Part shown: positions 30,793 to 41,527 of the stretch, one piece after another
How positions within the stretch are numbered: the stretch's first letter is position 1
Layout of the letters: every line of letters begins with the position of its first letter
From: Blattamonas nauphoetae
Lineage: Eukaryota > Preaxostyla > Oxymonadida
Direction: 5' to 3'
Length of the DNA: 64,000 nt
Assembly (NCBI GenBank): GCA_033064195.1
Contig: JARBJD010000183.1
Location: forward strand, 62,001-126,000
Notes under the pieces: model-generated
Told to the model about the DNA's origin: nothing
Databases searched by the model: none
Seen by the model: only the letters and a program-made list of their open reading frames with translations
Position numbers and translations under genes: made by a program

Positions 30793-31674
30793 ATGAAGAA
30801 ATCGAATATGGCTAAACCAGAGGTTTCGCGGAGGGTGGAACCCTTGTCTCTAACAGCATATGTGAATGCAAAATTGAGTGAAGCATCTAGTAGGAATGTG
30901 TCTCATGAAGTGCAATCACAAATACATCCAGACTTAAATTTCAATCGCAATAGTGTCAATGTCCTCGTTGGAAACAGAGGAAGTGGAAAGACCTTCAATG
31001 CTCTTCGAGAAGTTGCCAAGCTCCAGAATGTTCAGGTTAGGAATGAACTCTTTCACTTGTTTGTCTTCGTCACTGACAAGAACATTGATCCGACTTTCGA
31101 TAAATTCAAACCAATATTGAACGTTCCTTATGTGAAAGTCAAATACGATGAAGCACTTCCATTTCTGTTGGAACTCTCTGAATCGAAAGCTGCTTATGAA
31201 GAGATTATTGACAATCAGTGGCAAAACAGAATTACTGATGAATGCAGAGAGAATCTCTTTGACTCACTTTACATTGATGACTTCTCAGTGAAGAATCTCC
31301 AAACGATTATCCTTCTTGATGACTGTCGTAGAATCCTTGGGGAACGTAGAACATCCAAAAATAGAATGACAATGATGGACTTGTTACTGGAGAATCGACA
31401 ACCGAAATTCACATTCTTTCTGACGATGCATGAGCTCTTCAGTTTGTCAGCAGATATGAAGTCAAACATTGATTCAATGTGGATCTTTGGAGGATTCAAC
31501 AAAGAACGAATCAGTCGAGTCTATCCTCAGTTGAACTCACCAATTGACATTCGACAATTCTGGAATGTCTACCAAAGGAAACAAAAATGTGAAGCAGTCA
31601 TTCTTCGATACAACACAGATGGAGTTGCACTGACTGAGATCAACAAAGATGGATTAATCAGAAGGGTCTGTTAA
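30793..31674 (+). CDS. Genome-packaging ATPase (FtsK/HerA, A32-like)
   Basis: 293 aa. Walker A 'GNRGSGKT' at residues about 60-67 and Walker B 'TIILLDDC' at about 170-177. Between them are alpha/beta segments, and after Walker B an Asn/Gln sensor-type stretch ('ENRQPKFTFFLTMHEL'). Size and layout match the A32-like packaging ATPases shared by Polintons and nucleo-cytoplasmic large DNA viruses, which pump DNA into capsids. It is one of few plus-strand genes in the element; its 3' end overlaps the next minus-strand gene by 21 bases. Confidence 0.85.
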   Translation: MKKSNMAKPEVSRRVEPLSLTAYVNAKLSEASSRNVSHEVQSQIHPDLNFNRNSVNVLVGNRGSGKTFNALREVAKLQNVQVRNELFHLFVFVTDKNIDPTFDKFKPILNVPYVKVKYDEALPFLLELSESKAAYEEIIDNQWQNRITDECRENLFDSLYIDDFSVKNLQTIILLDDCRRILGERRTSKNRMTMMDLLLENRQPKFTFFLTMHELFSLSADMKSNIDSMWIFGGFNKERISRVYPQLNSPIDIRQFWNVYQRKQKCEAVILRYNTDGVALTEINKDGLIRRVC

Positions 31675-32013
31675 TTCTTGGATAAGGTTACCAATCGTCT
31701 CGTCAAAACTTCGAAGTCTCATGCTGAGAGTGTCTGTGAGCGTTCGAATTGATTCTTCAATGTCAGACAATCTTTGATCAATCGAGAGTGAATTTGGAGG
31801 AGTGGAAGCATCAACATATTGTTTCCTCAGTGCAATCTCACCTCTTATTTTTGTAATTCGATATCCATCAATTTGAATCATCCTATTCAGTTTCTGAGTT
31901 GTGTACTCATTCAGTTCTTTTCTATTCTTCTCCAAGTATCTCTGAAAGTCGTGGATGTTTGTGAACTCCTTTTGTTCTGGATCAAACGGTTCTAATATTT
32001 TCAGTGATGTCAT
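31654..32013 (-). CDS. Polinton coiled-coil protein (119 aa)
   Basis: Helical, heptad-like C-terminal half ('SIDQRLSDIEESIRTLTDTL') and charged N-terminal half. Unrecognised. It overlaps the ATPase gene tail-to-tail. AT box AAATAAAAAT at 32021-32030. Confidence 0.6.
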   Translation of the reverse strand: MTSLKILEPFDPEQKEFTNIHDFQRYLEKNRKELNEYTTQKLNRMIQIDGYRITKIRGEIALRKQYVDASTPPNSLSIDQRLSDIEESIRTLTDTLSMRLRSFDETIGNLIQELTDPSD

Positions 32014-32112
32014 TTAAGTGAAATAAAAATATTTGAAACATTTTTGAAAACGAACAAAGTTCTCAGATCGAAGATCGCACTACGCCAAATTAAAGCGAAC
32101 GAAGTTCTGAGG

Positions 32113-33550
32113 TCAGAATAGACCGAATTCAGCAATGAACTCTGGTGATAAGTCGTCAATTGAGTCAGCATGGAACTTGGTGTGCTGAATTGGAACGTAG
32201 ACAACTTTTGACAGACATGTGAGTCCGTTCAGTAGAGTAGCTACCACGTTACCGTGTTTGTATTCGATGAATTTCCCCACGAATTGAAACTGTCTACGCT
32301 TCTTCTGAAACTTGGCAACAGTCTTGTCCAGATCAAGGTGAATCAATAGAATGTTTCCTGGTTTATATTTCCATAACATCTGTGATGTCTGTTGTCTTTG
32401 GATGTTCTTTAATTGTTCTTCACAACTGGAGATATACAGTGCTTCAATTTCACGATTGTTTTGTGCCTGCTGTGGAGTGAACTTGTTCCAGTACGCTCGA
32501 TGTGGAGTCATGTTATAGTATTCCACCATCTGAGTCATCAAGGAATGATTTGCCATTTGTGTCGCATTGTCTTGGAATCCATCTCTGATTGTTCTGATCA
32601 CTCGATCGACAATTCGATTTTGATTTGTGAATGGTGAACTTGTGAAATATGTACTGACGTTCTGATCCTTGAAAAACTCTGATGCTTCAATACTAGTCCA
32701 TGCTGCTTCACCATCACCTCGAATGTTGTTAACGTGAACGCCACGATAGTTAATCAGGTCATTGATTGCAGTCTTGACTTTGCTCCATGATTTATCCAGA
32801 ACAGGAATGACCACCAGGTATTTAGTGTTGATGTTAATTGCGAAGAGGTAAATCTGTAGAACTGTTTTCGACGTTGGTGATTGGATAAAAACGAGATCAA
32901 TTTCCCAGGATCCAAACTTGGGAGAGAAGTATGGTCGATCACAATTCTGTGGAACCTTTCTGTCTGATGTCTTCTGTGGATCACCTGTAATTGCTTTCGA
33001 CATGAACTGCATTTTTGATCGAAATGGATACACGATTTTTTCCGTTGTTTTTGGAATCATTGGAGGATCAATTCTCATTCTGTCACTTCCTTTTTCTCTC
33101 TGAATTTTCCTCGGATGTGCTACACTCCATCTGTGATCAAATTCCTCATACCAATCCTGAAATGATCTTCCTCCGAATGGGATTTGTTTTGTGTGAGTCA
33201 GAATGAAGTCAAGATCTTCGTTAGCAATCTTTCTGTTTATCGAGGCTCGAACGAATGTGTCTCTGTTCATTTTATTTGCATCCAGAATGTGTGATGTAAT
33301 AAAGTGTTCCATTTGCTTTTGATTATTCATGATTGAGTTCTCAGCTTTGATCTGTTCATCTTCTGAATCATTTCTCTGTTGATGATCAAACAATCCTTTC
33401 ATATGTTCCAACTTATTGAGCACTTGTTGCGTCGTAGGTTCATTCTGTCTGATCTCCCTCACTGGGTGGTTGAACACGGTTGGTGTGAAGAAGGGATTTC
33501 TCTCTATTGGATCCTGCATCTGTGAAATTGGTATAATGTCATCATCATCT

Positions 33551-33581
<31 letters not shown>

Positions 33582-34086
33582 CTTCGAACTTCCTCTCCTT
33601 CATTGGATATTCATATTCAAACCCCATTGATTTCAAGTTTCTCTTCAGTCCAGGCACTATTGGATATTCAGGTGGTTCTTTAACTATTGATCTCTGCACT
33701 GGTGTTGGGATTTGTCTTGCTTCTGCAAGGCTTCGAACTCTTGGTGAGAGAGTCACTTCCTGATTGTACTTTCGATGATATTCTCGATACTTTTTGTATG
33801 CCGTTTCACATCTCCCATCACTGACACGTTTTCCCAAGAATTCAATCAGAAATTGTGAGACTACTTTTGTTCCAACTGAGAGAGTTAACTTTGGAGAGAG
33901 ACCTCCATTGAACCAATCCTCAAAATATGTCTCATCGTTTGCTACATACTCTCCATTTGAATCATAGACATCATATACTTGTAAAGTGTTGGCTCTATTG
34001 AACTTAACATTGAATATTTTGATTTGAGAGTGTTGTGTGCAATTCAGCAACCTTTTCACTAATGCATCGATCTGTCTTGTGTTCAT
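32113..34086 (-). CDS. Retroviral-type (DDE) integrase, Polinton
   Basis: 657 aa. The N-terminal third is family-specific and holds a run of Asp/Glu (about residues 165-182, from GAT/GAC repeats). The rve catalytic core spans about residues 390-560, with 'FGSWEIDLVF' (first Asp), 'IRGDGEAAW' (second Asp) and the 'NRIVDRVIRTIRD' helix, then 'YYNMTPHRAYWNKFTPQQA'. After the core comes an SH3/chromo-like end ('YKPGNILLIHLDLDK', 'GKFIEYKHGNVVA'). It inserts the element with 6-bp duplications. AT box at 34093-34101. Confidence 0.85.
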
Positions 34087-34109
34087 TTATTCAAAAATAA
34101 AGTTTGTGT

Positions 34110-37100
34110 TTATTCAATTATATAATCAGTAGCTTTCAGTCCATGAATGAACGGAGGACACGATTCATTTTCAAGTACGATTGCTTTCAGATGAATTCCA
34201 CTGAGACTGAGTTTCTGTTGTTGTATTTTCGCAATCTCAAATCCATTACTGTCCTCTTCGCTCACGATTCTTCTTGTCTGGAACGCATCATTCTGATGCT
34301 TGAACCGTTTTACGGTGAAGTTCAAGGTGGTAGTCACAGTCTTCTCTCCGTTTAGACACTTCACATAATCGTCACTCGTGATGTTTGTTTTCTTCAATGA
34401 CACTCCTTTGATTTTGCATTTCTCATCGAGCGAGTAACACTTGGGTGCAAGACAGATCATCTGCTCTCCTTCCTTTTCAATAGCTAGTCCCAACAGCTTC
34501 TTCTCATCGTCGACACCCTTTTCAGGATTGGGAAACCATTCGTATTTGTGGGCATCATAGAATTCTTTGTCAGCAATCACGTGTTCAAATTGTTGATGAA
34601 TTCCAGCATTTGGATCACCGGCAATTGCCCAGTATGCAGAGTCAGTGTCTCCCTCACAGAAGTGAATCTTGTTCATGTCAAGACATTTGTACATGAAATT
34701 GTAGACGAAATTCAGATACCAGAACTTGGCATTGTCGAGTGTGAATACTGCTTCTTGCAGACATGTTTTACACGATGCTTTCTCTCTGTCTTCAATCACG
34801 ATGTAGTTGTCCTCATTGATCTCTCTTGTCGCTACAAATCCTTTCACCATCTGTTTCAAATATGTTCTCTTCTCATTGCAGATTGTGATTGAGTTGTACT
34901 TCTCAGTGTTCATTCCATCGTATCCGTAACTTCCATTGAGGTTTGTCTTACAGAATTGTTCCTTTCCCTTGTTTCCAACCTTCATTGCTTCTATTCTATC
35001 ATTCATGAATGAAGTCACAAATGGTTCGAATCCAGCATGTCTCGAGAATACCATCACAGTCTTAATGTCGTCGACGATGAAGTGACAGTAGTCGATGAGG
35101 AACCACAGATAGTATGTCGAAAAGAACATATACTGATCGTGTGTGCTCAAGAGTTGAGTCAATTTCTGTTGTTTGTCATCAGTCTTCAATCCATGTTTCT
35201 TCATCAACGAATATGTCTTCTCTCCAATGTTTTCTTCTGTTGTATTGACCACAATGTTCCTGAAGATTGGTGGGAAGTTAATGAACTCATTGATGTGCTT
35301 CTCGTCGATGTGTCCTTTCAGTTCTGCAACAAATAGTGTCTTCTGATTCTTGTCTTCGATAATCTTTCGACATTCTTTATCTCCTGTTGCGGTGAATAAG
35401 CATCGTCCTGGCATGAACATTCTGTGTTTGGTGTATGGATTGTTCTTGTTCTTGATTGATGAGAAAGCACTTGGAAAAAGTGAATTAAAGTCAACACCAC
35501 AGACGTGAGTCATTTTGTGTTCAGTATCTTTGGAGACAACTTTTCCATCTTCATATGTGAAGTGGTTGATTGGCGTCACGTCTTTGATGTTCTGTCGATG
35601 TTGAACATTCGATAGTCCACCAGTCACTGCTGCTCTCAACTTGTGATATGTTTGCTCATGGGTCAGAGTCATTGGTAGTGATTTCCAGATACAGTACTTC
35701 TTGAGTTGGATTCTCAATCGAGTGAGATGTTCATCTTTGTCTGACTTGTAGGTGTTGCAGTAATCACAGCAGATCTTCACGTTCTCTTTTGAATGACCTT
35801 TTGCATTGTCGATTCTATCCAATGTTGGTCGTACAGCTTGTGAGAAGTGACTCTTGCAGATGTAGCACACTCTCTTGCACTGTTGAACAAACCAATCGTA
35901 ATCTGCTTCAGTGACATTTTTATCAGTGCTGCGATGTGCTTTCTGGTCTTGATAAATGTACGATGCAACCTTGTATTTCCAATATTGTTTTGTGATTTTG
36001 ATGGGACCAGATTCGTCACATTCGTTGTAGTCAGCATCAATATCAAAGTCCTTGTAGGCACACGCATACTTGATTGCTGAAGCATTGGCTGACAGTGAGA
36101 GATTGTGCAACATGTCCACTTTGTATTGGAAGTTCAAGTCAATGAGATTATCCAATGGAGCAATCATGCATTCGACGTCTCTGATGTTGTAGAACTTGAG
36201 GTAATCCCATCTGTTCTTGAATCCTTGCTTGTTCCAATCATCAAGGTACAATTGGTAATCACTGTCGGACATTTCACTGTTGTTCAGACTTGAGTAGAAT
36301 TCATATTTGGAGAATGGTTCTTGTTTACTCAGCACTGAATCGTAGTCTGATGAATCAAATGATTCGTAAGCAAAGAATGATTTCTGGAGTGTAGTGTTTC
36401 CTCCAAAAGCTTTGACTGCAGTATCCAAAGTCATTGGTCCTGTGTATGACATCATGTCAATGAACCGAAGTACTTGCTGTGATTTCTCATGTCTGATCAA
36501 TACTTGTTTGTACCTCGTTGTTGATCCAAGAAAGCTCACCACTTTCCAATCCTTGTCAACGAGATCTCGAAAGATGAGATTGATGTCAAATCTGGAACTG
36601 TTGAATCCAATCACACTGACTTCATTTTGTGAGGGTATTTCCGGGTCTTCGTAGAGGTTGTTCTCTCGAACTGTCTCAGCATATTTGAAGAGTTGTCTGA
36701 TCCATTGCTTCACAAAGTCCTTTCCATCTCGAAGATCAAAGTAGATTGACTTCACCCCTGATTTTGTTTTGATTGCTGATGCGACGGAGAGAGGCTTCAA
36801 GTGTGAGATCAACTGTGTGTTGTCATCAGTGAAGAGATTGTCAAGAATGAGATCTTCCATCGTTTCGAAATCGTACGTGATGTAGTACTGCGTTGGTTTG
36901 AACTCGTCTTGTCTTTTGTGTGCCATCAGAAATTCAAACGTTCTGTTGTTGAGGATATGTGGAACGTATGGTCTTGGAGTTTTGTCCAGGGAGATCTTCT
37001 TCACATGTTTTCCATCAAGTTCTTTGCACTCTTTGAGATGCTTCTCGTAGTATGTCTTGAAGTGAGAATCCTTGACTTGGAATCCTCTTGACTGACAATA

Positions 37101-38501
37101 CGGACAGAGTTTGTATCCAGTGATTTTCTCAGGATCAACAATGAACATCACATGAACGAGAGTTGCTGTCAGTGGAATCATCAGAAGTGGGAGAACTCTT
37201 GCATCATCATTTTCGTTTACATACGATTGACTTAGGAAATATCGCTTCTTGTCTTCATCGAACTCATAAATGTGAACAGTGATGTTGAATACATGCATCG
37301 CTTTCTCAATGTCACATGCAATATCAAATCCAGGATATTTTCGCAAATGTTCAGTTAATTGATGTGGTCGAAGGTGTGTGAGATTCTCAAATACTGCAAA
37401 CAATCGTTTTGCTTCAACGTTTCTCATGTTGATTGATATCTTCTTCCCTGGAACTTCAGGAAGTGTGAGGAATGATAGTGCTTTAAAGAAGCAAATGTTG
37501 AACTCAGAATCGATGTACCGAACATTCCTCGTTTTGATGTGTTCAGTGAGAATCGCATTTGCTTTTCCTGCAACTGGGAATCGATAGACTGCAACCAGAA
37601 TGGAGTTGAATGCTATGTACATTGTCTTCGTATCCATCAGTGTTCTCTCTTGAGATTCTTTGATCAGATTGATTGCATATTTTGAATACTCATTAGTATC
37701 TCCAGTACTTCGGATCACTGTCGGAAAACTCTTTGATGTGTTCTCCAATTCTGGTCTGAAATCCTTGTATGTTGTCTCATCTTTATCTTTCCTCTCAATA
37801 ATCTTTCCGAAGTCAATGCTAATCTTGAATGGATGATCCTTCTCTTTGTCGAATACTGCTTTGATGAAGGTTGTGATTTCTTCAACGTTCTTCAGATGAT
37901 AGTGGAAGTACAACTGATATGGTTTTCCATTATCTTCAACCTTCTCGACTTCATTCTTTTTGAACTTCCTTCGTGCATCCATGAGACAAGAATTGAATGC
38001 TACTTTGTCACGCGGTTCAGCAAGTAATATGCATTCTTCAAATCCATCAAAGGTCTGCACTTCTCTCTTTTCCATTTGTTCATTTTTCTTTTGAATGATC
38101 AACAGATTCTTCATCCAATGATCCATCAGCTTCTCTTCGATTGATTTCAGTTTCCACGTCATTCTGAACACTTGCTTTTTCAGTTCATCTTTGTTCACTC
38201 TTGGATTTGCTTTCATGTTTTCAACAATCATTCGGTGAGCGAGTCGATCTTCTGACGCCATCTGCTGTCGAAGTTTCACTTGTTCAATAAAATCTGGAAA
38301 GAGATTGAGATCGAGATTCTTTGTTGGATGTGGAAACTCGAGATCTGTGTGTTGAAGCATATTCAGAAGAAATGAACGATGATGTTGATAATTTTTGCTG
38401 TCTGGAATATACGTTCGACCATCACTAAATTGAAATTGTGCATTCGGAAAGAGATCTCGAATTTCTTGAATTCTTTCCTTGACTGGTTGTAGCAGTGCCA
38501 T
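34110..38501 (-). CDS. Protein-primed family B DNA polymerase with an HNH-like insert
   Basis: 1,463 aa. ExoI 'YITYDFETMED' (about residue 545), ExoII 'VIGFNSSRFDINL' (about 632), polymerase motif A 'VDFNSLFPSAF' (about 1000), motif B 'NLNGSYGYDGMN' (about 1190) and motif C 'GDTDSAY' (about 1286). Between exonuclease and polymerase lies 'CYICKSHF...RPTLDRIDNAKGHSKENVKICCDYC' (shown shortened), a CxxC...CxxC endonuclease-VII/HNH-type motif around residues 877-925. The N-terminal 500 residues include a 'CPYCQSRGFQ' zinc-binding-type motif and probably the terminal-protein region. It replicates the element by protein priming at the TIR ends. Confidence 0.92.
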   Translation of the reverse strand: MALLQPVKERIQEIRDLFPNAQFQFSDGRTYIPDSKNYQHHRSFLLNMLQHTDLEFPHPTKNLDLNLFPDFIEQVKLRQQMASEDRLAHRMIVENMKANPRVNKDELKKQVFRMTWKLKSIEEKLMDHWMKNLLIIQKKNEQMEKREVQTFDGFEECILLAEPRDKVAFNSCLMDARRKFKKNEVEKVEDNGKPYQLYFHYHLKNVEEITTFIKAVFDKEKDHPFKISIDFGKIIERKDKDETTYKDFRPELENTSKSFPTVIRSTGDTNEYSKYAINLIKESQERTLMDTKTMYIAFNSILVAVYRFPVAGKANAILTEHIKTRNVRYIDSEFNICFFKALSFLTLPEVPGKKISINMRNVEAKRLFAVFENLTHLRPHQLTEHLRKYPGFDIACDIEKAMHVFNITVHIYEFDEDKKRYFLSQSYVNENDDARVLPLLMIPLTATLVHVMFIVDPEKITGYKLCPYCQSRGFQVKDSHFKTYYEKHLKECKELDGKHVKKISLDKTPRPYVPHILNNRTFEFLMAHKRQDEFKPTQYYITYDFETMEDLILDNLFTDDNTQLISHLKPLSVASAIKTKSGVKSIYFDLRDGKDFVKQWIRQLFKYAETVRENNLYEDPEIPSQNEVSVIGFNSSRFDINLIFRDLVDKDWKVVSFLGSTTRYKQVLIRHEKSQQVLRFIDMMSYTGPMTLDTAVKAFGGNTTLQKSFFAYESFDSSDYDSVLSKQEPFSKYEFYSSLNNSEMSDSDYQLYLDDWNKQGFKNRWDYLKFYNIRDVECMIAPLDNLIDLNFQYKVDMLHNLSLSANASAIKYACAYKDFDIDADYNECDESGPIKITKQYWKYKVASYIYQDQKAHRSTDKNVTEADYDWFVQQCKRVCYICKSHFSQAVRPTLDRIDNAKGHSKENVKICCDYCNTYKSDKDEHLTRLRIQLKKYCIWKSLPMTLTHEQTYHKLRAAVTGGLSNVQHRQNIKDVTPINHFTYEDGKVVSKDTEHKMTHVCGVDFNSLFPSAFSSIKNKNNPYTKHRMFMPGRCLFTATGDKECRKIIEDKNQKTLFVAELKGHIDEKHINEFINFPPIFRNIVVNTTEENIGEKTYSLMKKHGLKTDDKQQKLTQLLSTHDQYMFFSTYYLWFLIDYCHFIVDDIKTVMVFSRHAGFEPFVTSFMNDRIEAMKVGNKGKEQFCKTNLNGSYGYDGMNTEKYNSITICNEKRTYLKQMVKGFVATREINEDNYIVIEDREKASCKTCLQEAVFTLDNAKFWYLNFVYNFMYKCLDMNKIHFCEGDTDSAYWAIAGDPNAGIHQQFEHVIADKEFYDAHKYEWFPNPEKGVDDEKKLLGLAIEKEGEQMICLAPKCYSLDEKCKIKGVSLKKTNITSDDYVKCLNGEKTVTTTLNFTVKRFKHQNDAFQTRRIVSEEDSNGFEIAKIQQQKLSLSGIHLKAIVLENESCPPFIHGLKATDYIIE

Positions 38502-38544
38502 TTACTACAAATGAAAAAATCCGAAAATAAAAAAAGTTGAGCGT

Positions 38545-38934
38545 TTATTTCTGTTTTCTCTGATGGGGTTTTTTCGGTGCCTTTAACCAGGAATCAAGTC
38601 TACTTCTAAACACTTCACTTCCACCAATCTCTCGATATGTGAATGGAACCAGAACTTTGGTGTACTCACCTACGAGCTCACAATCGTATTTCTTCAGTTC
38701 ATTTTCGACGAATGATTGAGTGTAGTGTCGACGTTTTGCTAAGTGAGGTCTGTTTCCTTGATTCCACAACTTCGGTTTTATTCTCCATTCAACCCCCTCA
38801 TGAACATACGTCACTGGCACATTATTTCTGACATACTCAGAGACCAGCGTACAGTTCTCTTCTCTCATTGATTCCATCAAAGCTTGTTCTGAACATACTC
38901 GACGTCTTTCCTTGTATATCGCAGTTGGATTCAT
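38545..38934 (-). CDS. Module protein, 129 aa (related to the TIR-borne 200-aa protein)
   Basis: Two modules with 'EENCTLVSEYVRNNVPVTYV', 'HEGVEWRIKPKLWNQGNRPH' and 'YTQSFVENELKKYDCELVGE'. This is the same pattern as in the 200-aa protein and often identical over short runs (YTQSFVENELKK). The right TIR ends inside this gene (38795), so its first third is duplicated at 14610. Box at 38957-38965. Function unknown. Confidence 0.7.
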   Translation of the reverse strand: MNPTAIYKERRRVCSEQALMESMREENCTLVSEYVRNNVPVTYVHEGVEWRIKPKLWNQGNRPHLAKRRHYTQSFVENELKKYDCELVGEYTKVLVPFTYREIGGSEVFRSRLDSWLKAPKKPHQRKQK

Positions 38935-40631
38935 TTAATACAAATTAAGAAATTCAAAAATAAATTTTCTTTCGTTGTTTTCTCAGTTTTGGATTTTTGA
39001 CCAGAAACGAGGATCAATGGGTTCGATCACTCAATTCTCAAGAGTGCTTGTTTCGTTCTGATTTGTCGCGTTTCTGATTCTTCTGGTGCTCAGGATCATC
39101 GTGGTATGCTTCGTTTTTTGAAGATTTCGGACTTTTGCAGAGTTATTGAGCGATTCACAACCGGGTGCAGATCTTTGCACATTTATGTATTCTTCATCAT
39201 TTCACTCTCACTTTCATCTTATTTCAGCTCTGTTCTAACTATTTTTGGTTGAATTGTTACTTGTTTCTCATTCGTTACCATCTCATTTTTGGTCTCACTT
39301 CCGTCTTCGTTTTCTCGTTGTTAATCGTTTTTAACCACTTCATTTATTCTCAGTTCGCTCAAACTTTTTCTCAACTGTTTCACACTAATTTTGGTTAAGT
39401 GAAGATTCCGGACTTTTACCGAGATCTCACTTTCAACGGCTCACTTCAGTTCTCGGAATTTTTCCGTAATCTTCATCATATCACGTACATTTTTGAATCA
39501 TTTTCGTTGTTTTTAAGAGAGAAAACCGGAACACAAGCGACATTTTCACTATTGGTGCCACATTTCACACCGTTTTCACGATCGTCAATTTCCCTCTCAG
39601 TTTCATACTTGCCCGTTTCATTCATGCTTGTTTCGCTTTCATTTACTCTGTTTTTGTGAAAAGTTGATGAAAAGTTGACTAAAATGATGTGCTAGTGAAG
39701 TGAGAACGGCCCACAAAATGGAAGTGAATTGAGCAAAATGAAGAGGAATGATGAACAGATCATATGTGAAATGGGGAGAGAAAGTGATGAAATGAAAGGG
39801 ACTACAGTCGGTTTTGGAAGTGACAAAAACGGTCAAAAGTTGAGAAGTGAAAACATGAAAAGTGACTTTATGAGAGAACTATCCGACAAAATCTCCTCAA
39901 AATTCGAGCACACCTCACTCATACCGTGAGAAAGAAGGATTTGTAACGAAATTCAGATCAAAAAATCCATAGTGTCAAAATGTTGGTGCAAATGTGTCGT
40001 CACAAGTGTGATCGAAAAACCGACCCTCCAGAGCGAACTATAGGTGATGTACAACCAGAATTCTCAAAAAAGCGTCGCTTGAGTGCAATTGTGAAGTGGT
40101 TTGAAGGAAAATCGGTTAAAATGAAAATTGACAAAAAATTGTGAAAACGATCGTGTGTCGAGGATCGTCAAAACCGAATGACGCGAATACCTGTCCACTA
40201 TCGATTTGACGTGTTTTGAGACCATCAGAGGGCGAAAAGTGACGTGTAGGAGAAGAGCGAGACGTCACTTTCTCCTCCTTAAAAATTTTGTCATTTTCAA
40301 AATATGTTGTGGGGTCGGATCAAACTTTTTTCAAAGTGCTTTTTCCTAAAATTTCACCTATCAACATCAATTTCGTAATTTTAGAACGTGTTTGAACGCA
40401 ATTTGAGACATAAAGCGGTTCATAGTGGCGAAATCCGAACATCGACTTTTCGTCACTTTTTGGACCTAAGTTCGGTACACAGTTCGACGAATTCCCAACC
40501 GATTTTGATCAGGATTGTCTTGATCGATGACCTACAGTGTCCCCGAGATTTTAGAATTTTTGCAGAATTTTTCGAAATGGTTCTCACATTGGTTTCGACT
40601 GATTTGTGGTCAAAATAGATTTTCAGTATTT
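38935..40631. other. Noncoding interior of the right TIR
   Basis: Mirror of 12904-14609. No supported gene. High identity to the left copy argues for recent insertion or for gene conversion between the ends. Confidence 0.4.
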
Positions 40632-41234
40632 TCATGACCTTTCGTGGTACTTTCTCAAGTGAGGACGGTCTCCAAAATACAACCAATTGTCCAAGCGAAC
40701 GTAATACTCATTCTTTGTTCGTAAATCGCGATATTTGAATGGCTCAAATACCTTTGTGTATGTTCCAATGAGTTCACAATTCTCTTTTTTCAATTCATTT
40801 TCAACAAACGATTGTGTGTATCGTTTTCGTTTGTTCTGATGAGTTCTGAATCCTTTCATCCATTTTGATGGGATCACTATCCATTCAATTCCTTCGTGTC
40901 GATATGTTACTGGAGTACTTGAATGAGTGTATTCAGAAATGAGTTCACAATTCTCATTTTTCATTGATTCAATAAGCTTCTCTTTTGTACAACGATTTGC
41001 TGGTCGAAGATATTTCTGGCGATTCAGATGTGGTCTGTATCCTTTGACGAAACTATTGACGTACACTTGATAAGTTTCATCTGGTTTCTCTTCGAGATAG
41101 TATTCGAAAGTGCTTCCAGTGAGATATGTTGTTCCTTGTCGATTGAGAGTCGGAGGTGATTTCATGATCAAATTATCTTTCTCGAGAATTTCCAGTAGTT
41201 GTGTTGGTGTCAAGACGCTGCTCATTTTATACAA
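40632..41234 (-). CDS. TIR-borne repeat-module protein, right copy (200 aa)
   Basis: Near-identical to the left copy; one residue differs (VFEPF against VLEPF). See the left copy for modules. Both copies are full length, so the duplicated gene seems to be kept under the same constraint or to be kept alike by conversion. Confidence 0.75.
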   Translation of the reverse strand: MYKMSSVLTPTQLLEILEKDNLIMKSPPTLNRQGTTYLTGSTFEYYLEEKPDETYQVYVNSFVKGYRPHLNRQKYLRPANRCTKEKLIESMKNENCELISEYTHSSTPVTYRHEGIEWIVIPSKWMKGFRTHQNKRKRYTQSFVENELKKENCELIGTYTKVFEPFKYRDLRTKNEYYVRLDNWLYFGDRPHLRKYHERS

Positions 41235-41527
41235 ATTAAAAAATTGAATAAAAAAAGAAATCGATGTTGTTTTCTAAAAGTACTCAAAATTTGCTTCAAA
41301 AAAGACACTTTTCAAGAGGTCCGTTTTTCGCCTTTATTTTTGAATTTACGGCCAAATATTGACTACTCTGAAATGTCAATATTTTCAGTTGTAAGTGAGA
41401 TGGAAATTAGAATGAGTCATATTAAAAAAAATCAATTGGCTCTGAGATTCAAAACGATTTCTCGTTCCAATTCTCCTAGGAGTATCACCTATGCCAGTTT
41501 GGTTCCCATTTCGCTTATACCACTACT

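Larger units (their letters stand above)
12009..41527. mobile_element. Polinton/Maverick element, 29.5 kb, with TIRs, TSD and virion genes
   Basis: Self-synthesising virus-like transposon. The ends start AGTAGTGGTATAAGCG, with 2.7-kb TIRs and a 6-bp target duplication. Recognised parts are protein-primed PolB (34110-38501), retroviral-type integrase (32113-34086), FtsK/HerA-type packaging ATPase (30793-31674), two related capsid-like proteins (24190-27801), two small MAPG-type proteins, several unassigned virion-type proteins and a fibre-like gene with an S74-type C-terminal domain. No adenovirus-type cysteine protease was recognised. The TIRs are almost identical (about one residue change over the 200-codon gene they carry), so insertion looks recent. 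The element looks largely whole; the one clear disruption is a nested 8.1-kb element in the fibre-like gene. Confidence 0.95.
38795..41527. repeat. Right TIR of the Polinton (about 2.73 kb)
   Basis: Inverted match to 12009-14749. It contains 40632-41234 (200-aa gene), the mirrored noncoding block and the first part of the 129-aa gene. Confidence 0.93.

Noticed and set aside
33541-33590. Microsatellite (GAT/CAT repeats)
   Set aside because: It encodes an Asp/Glu run in the integrase gene; a similar run at 8320-8365 ends a host gene. It was noted in the gene entries rather than called separately.
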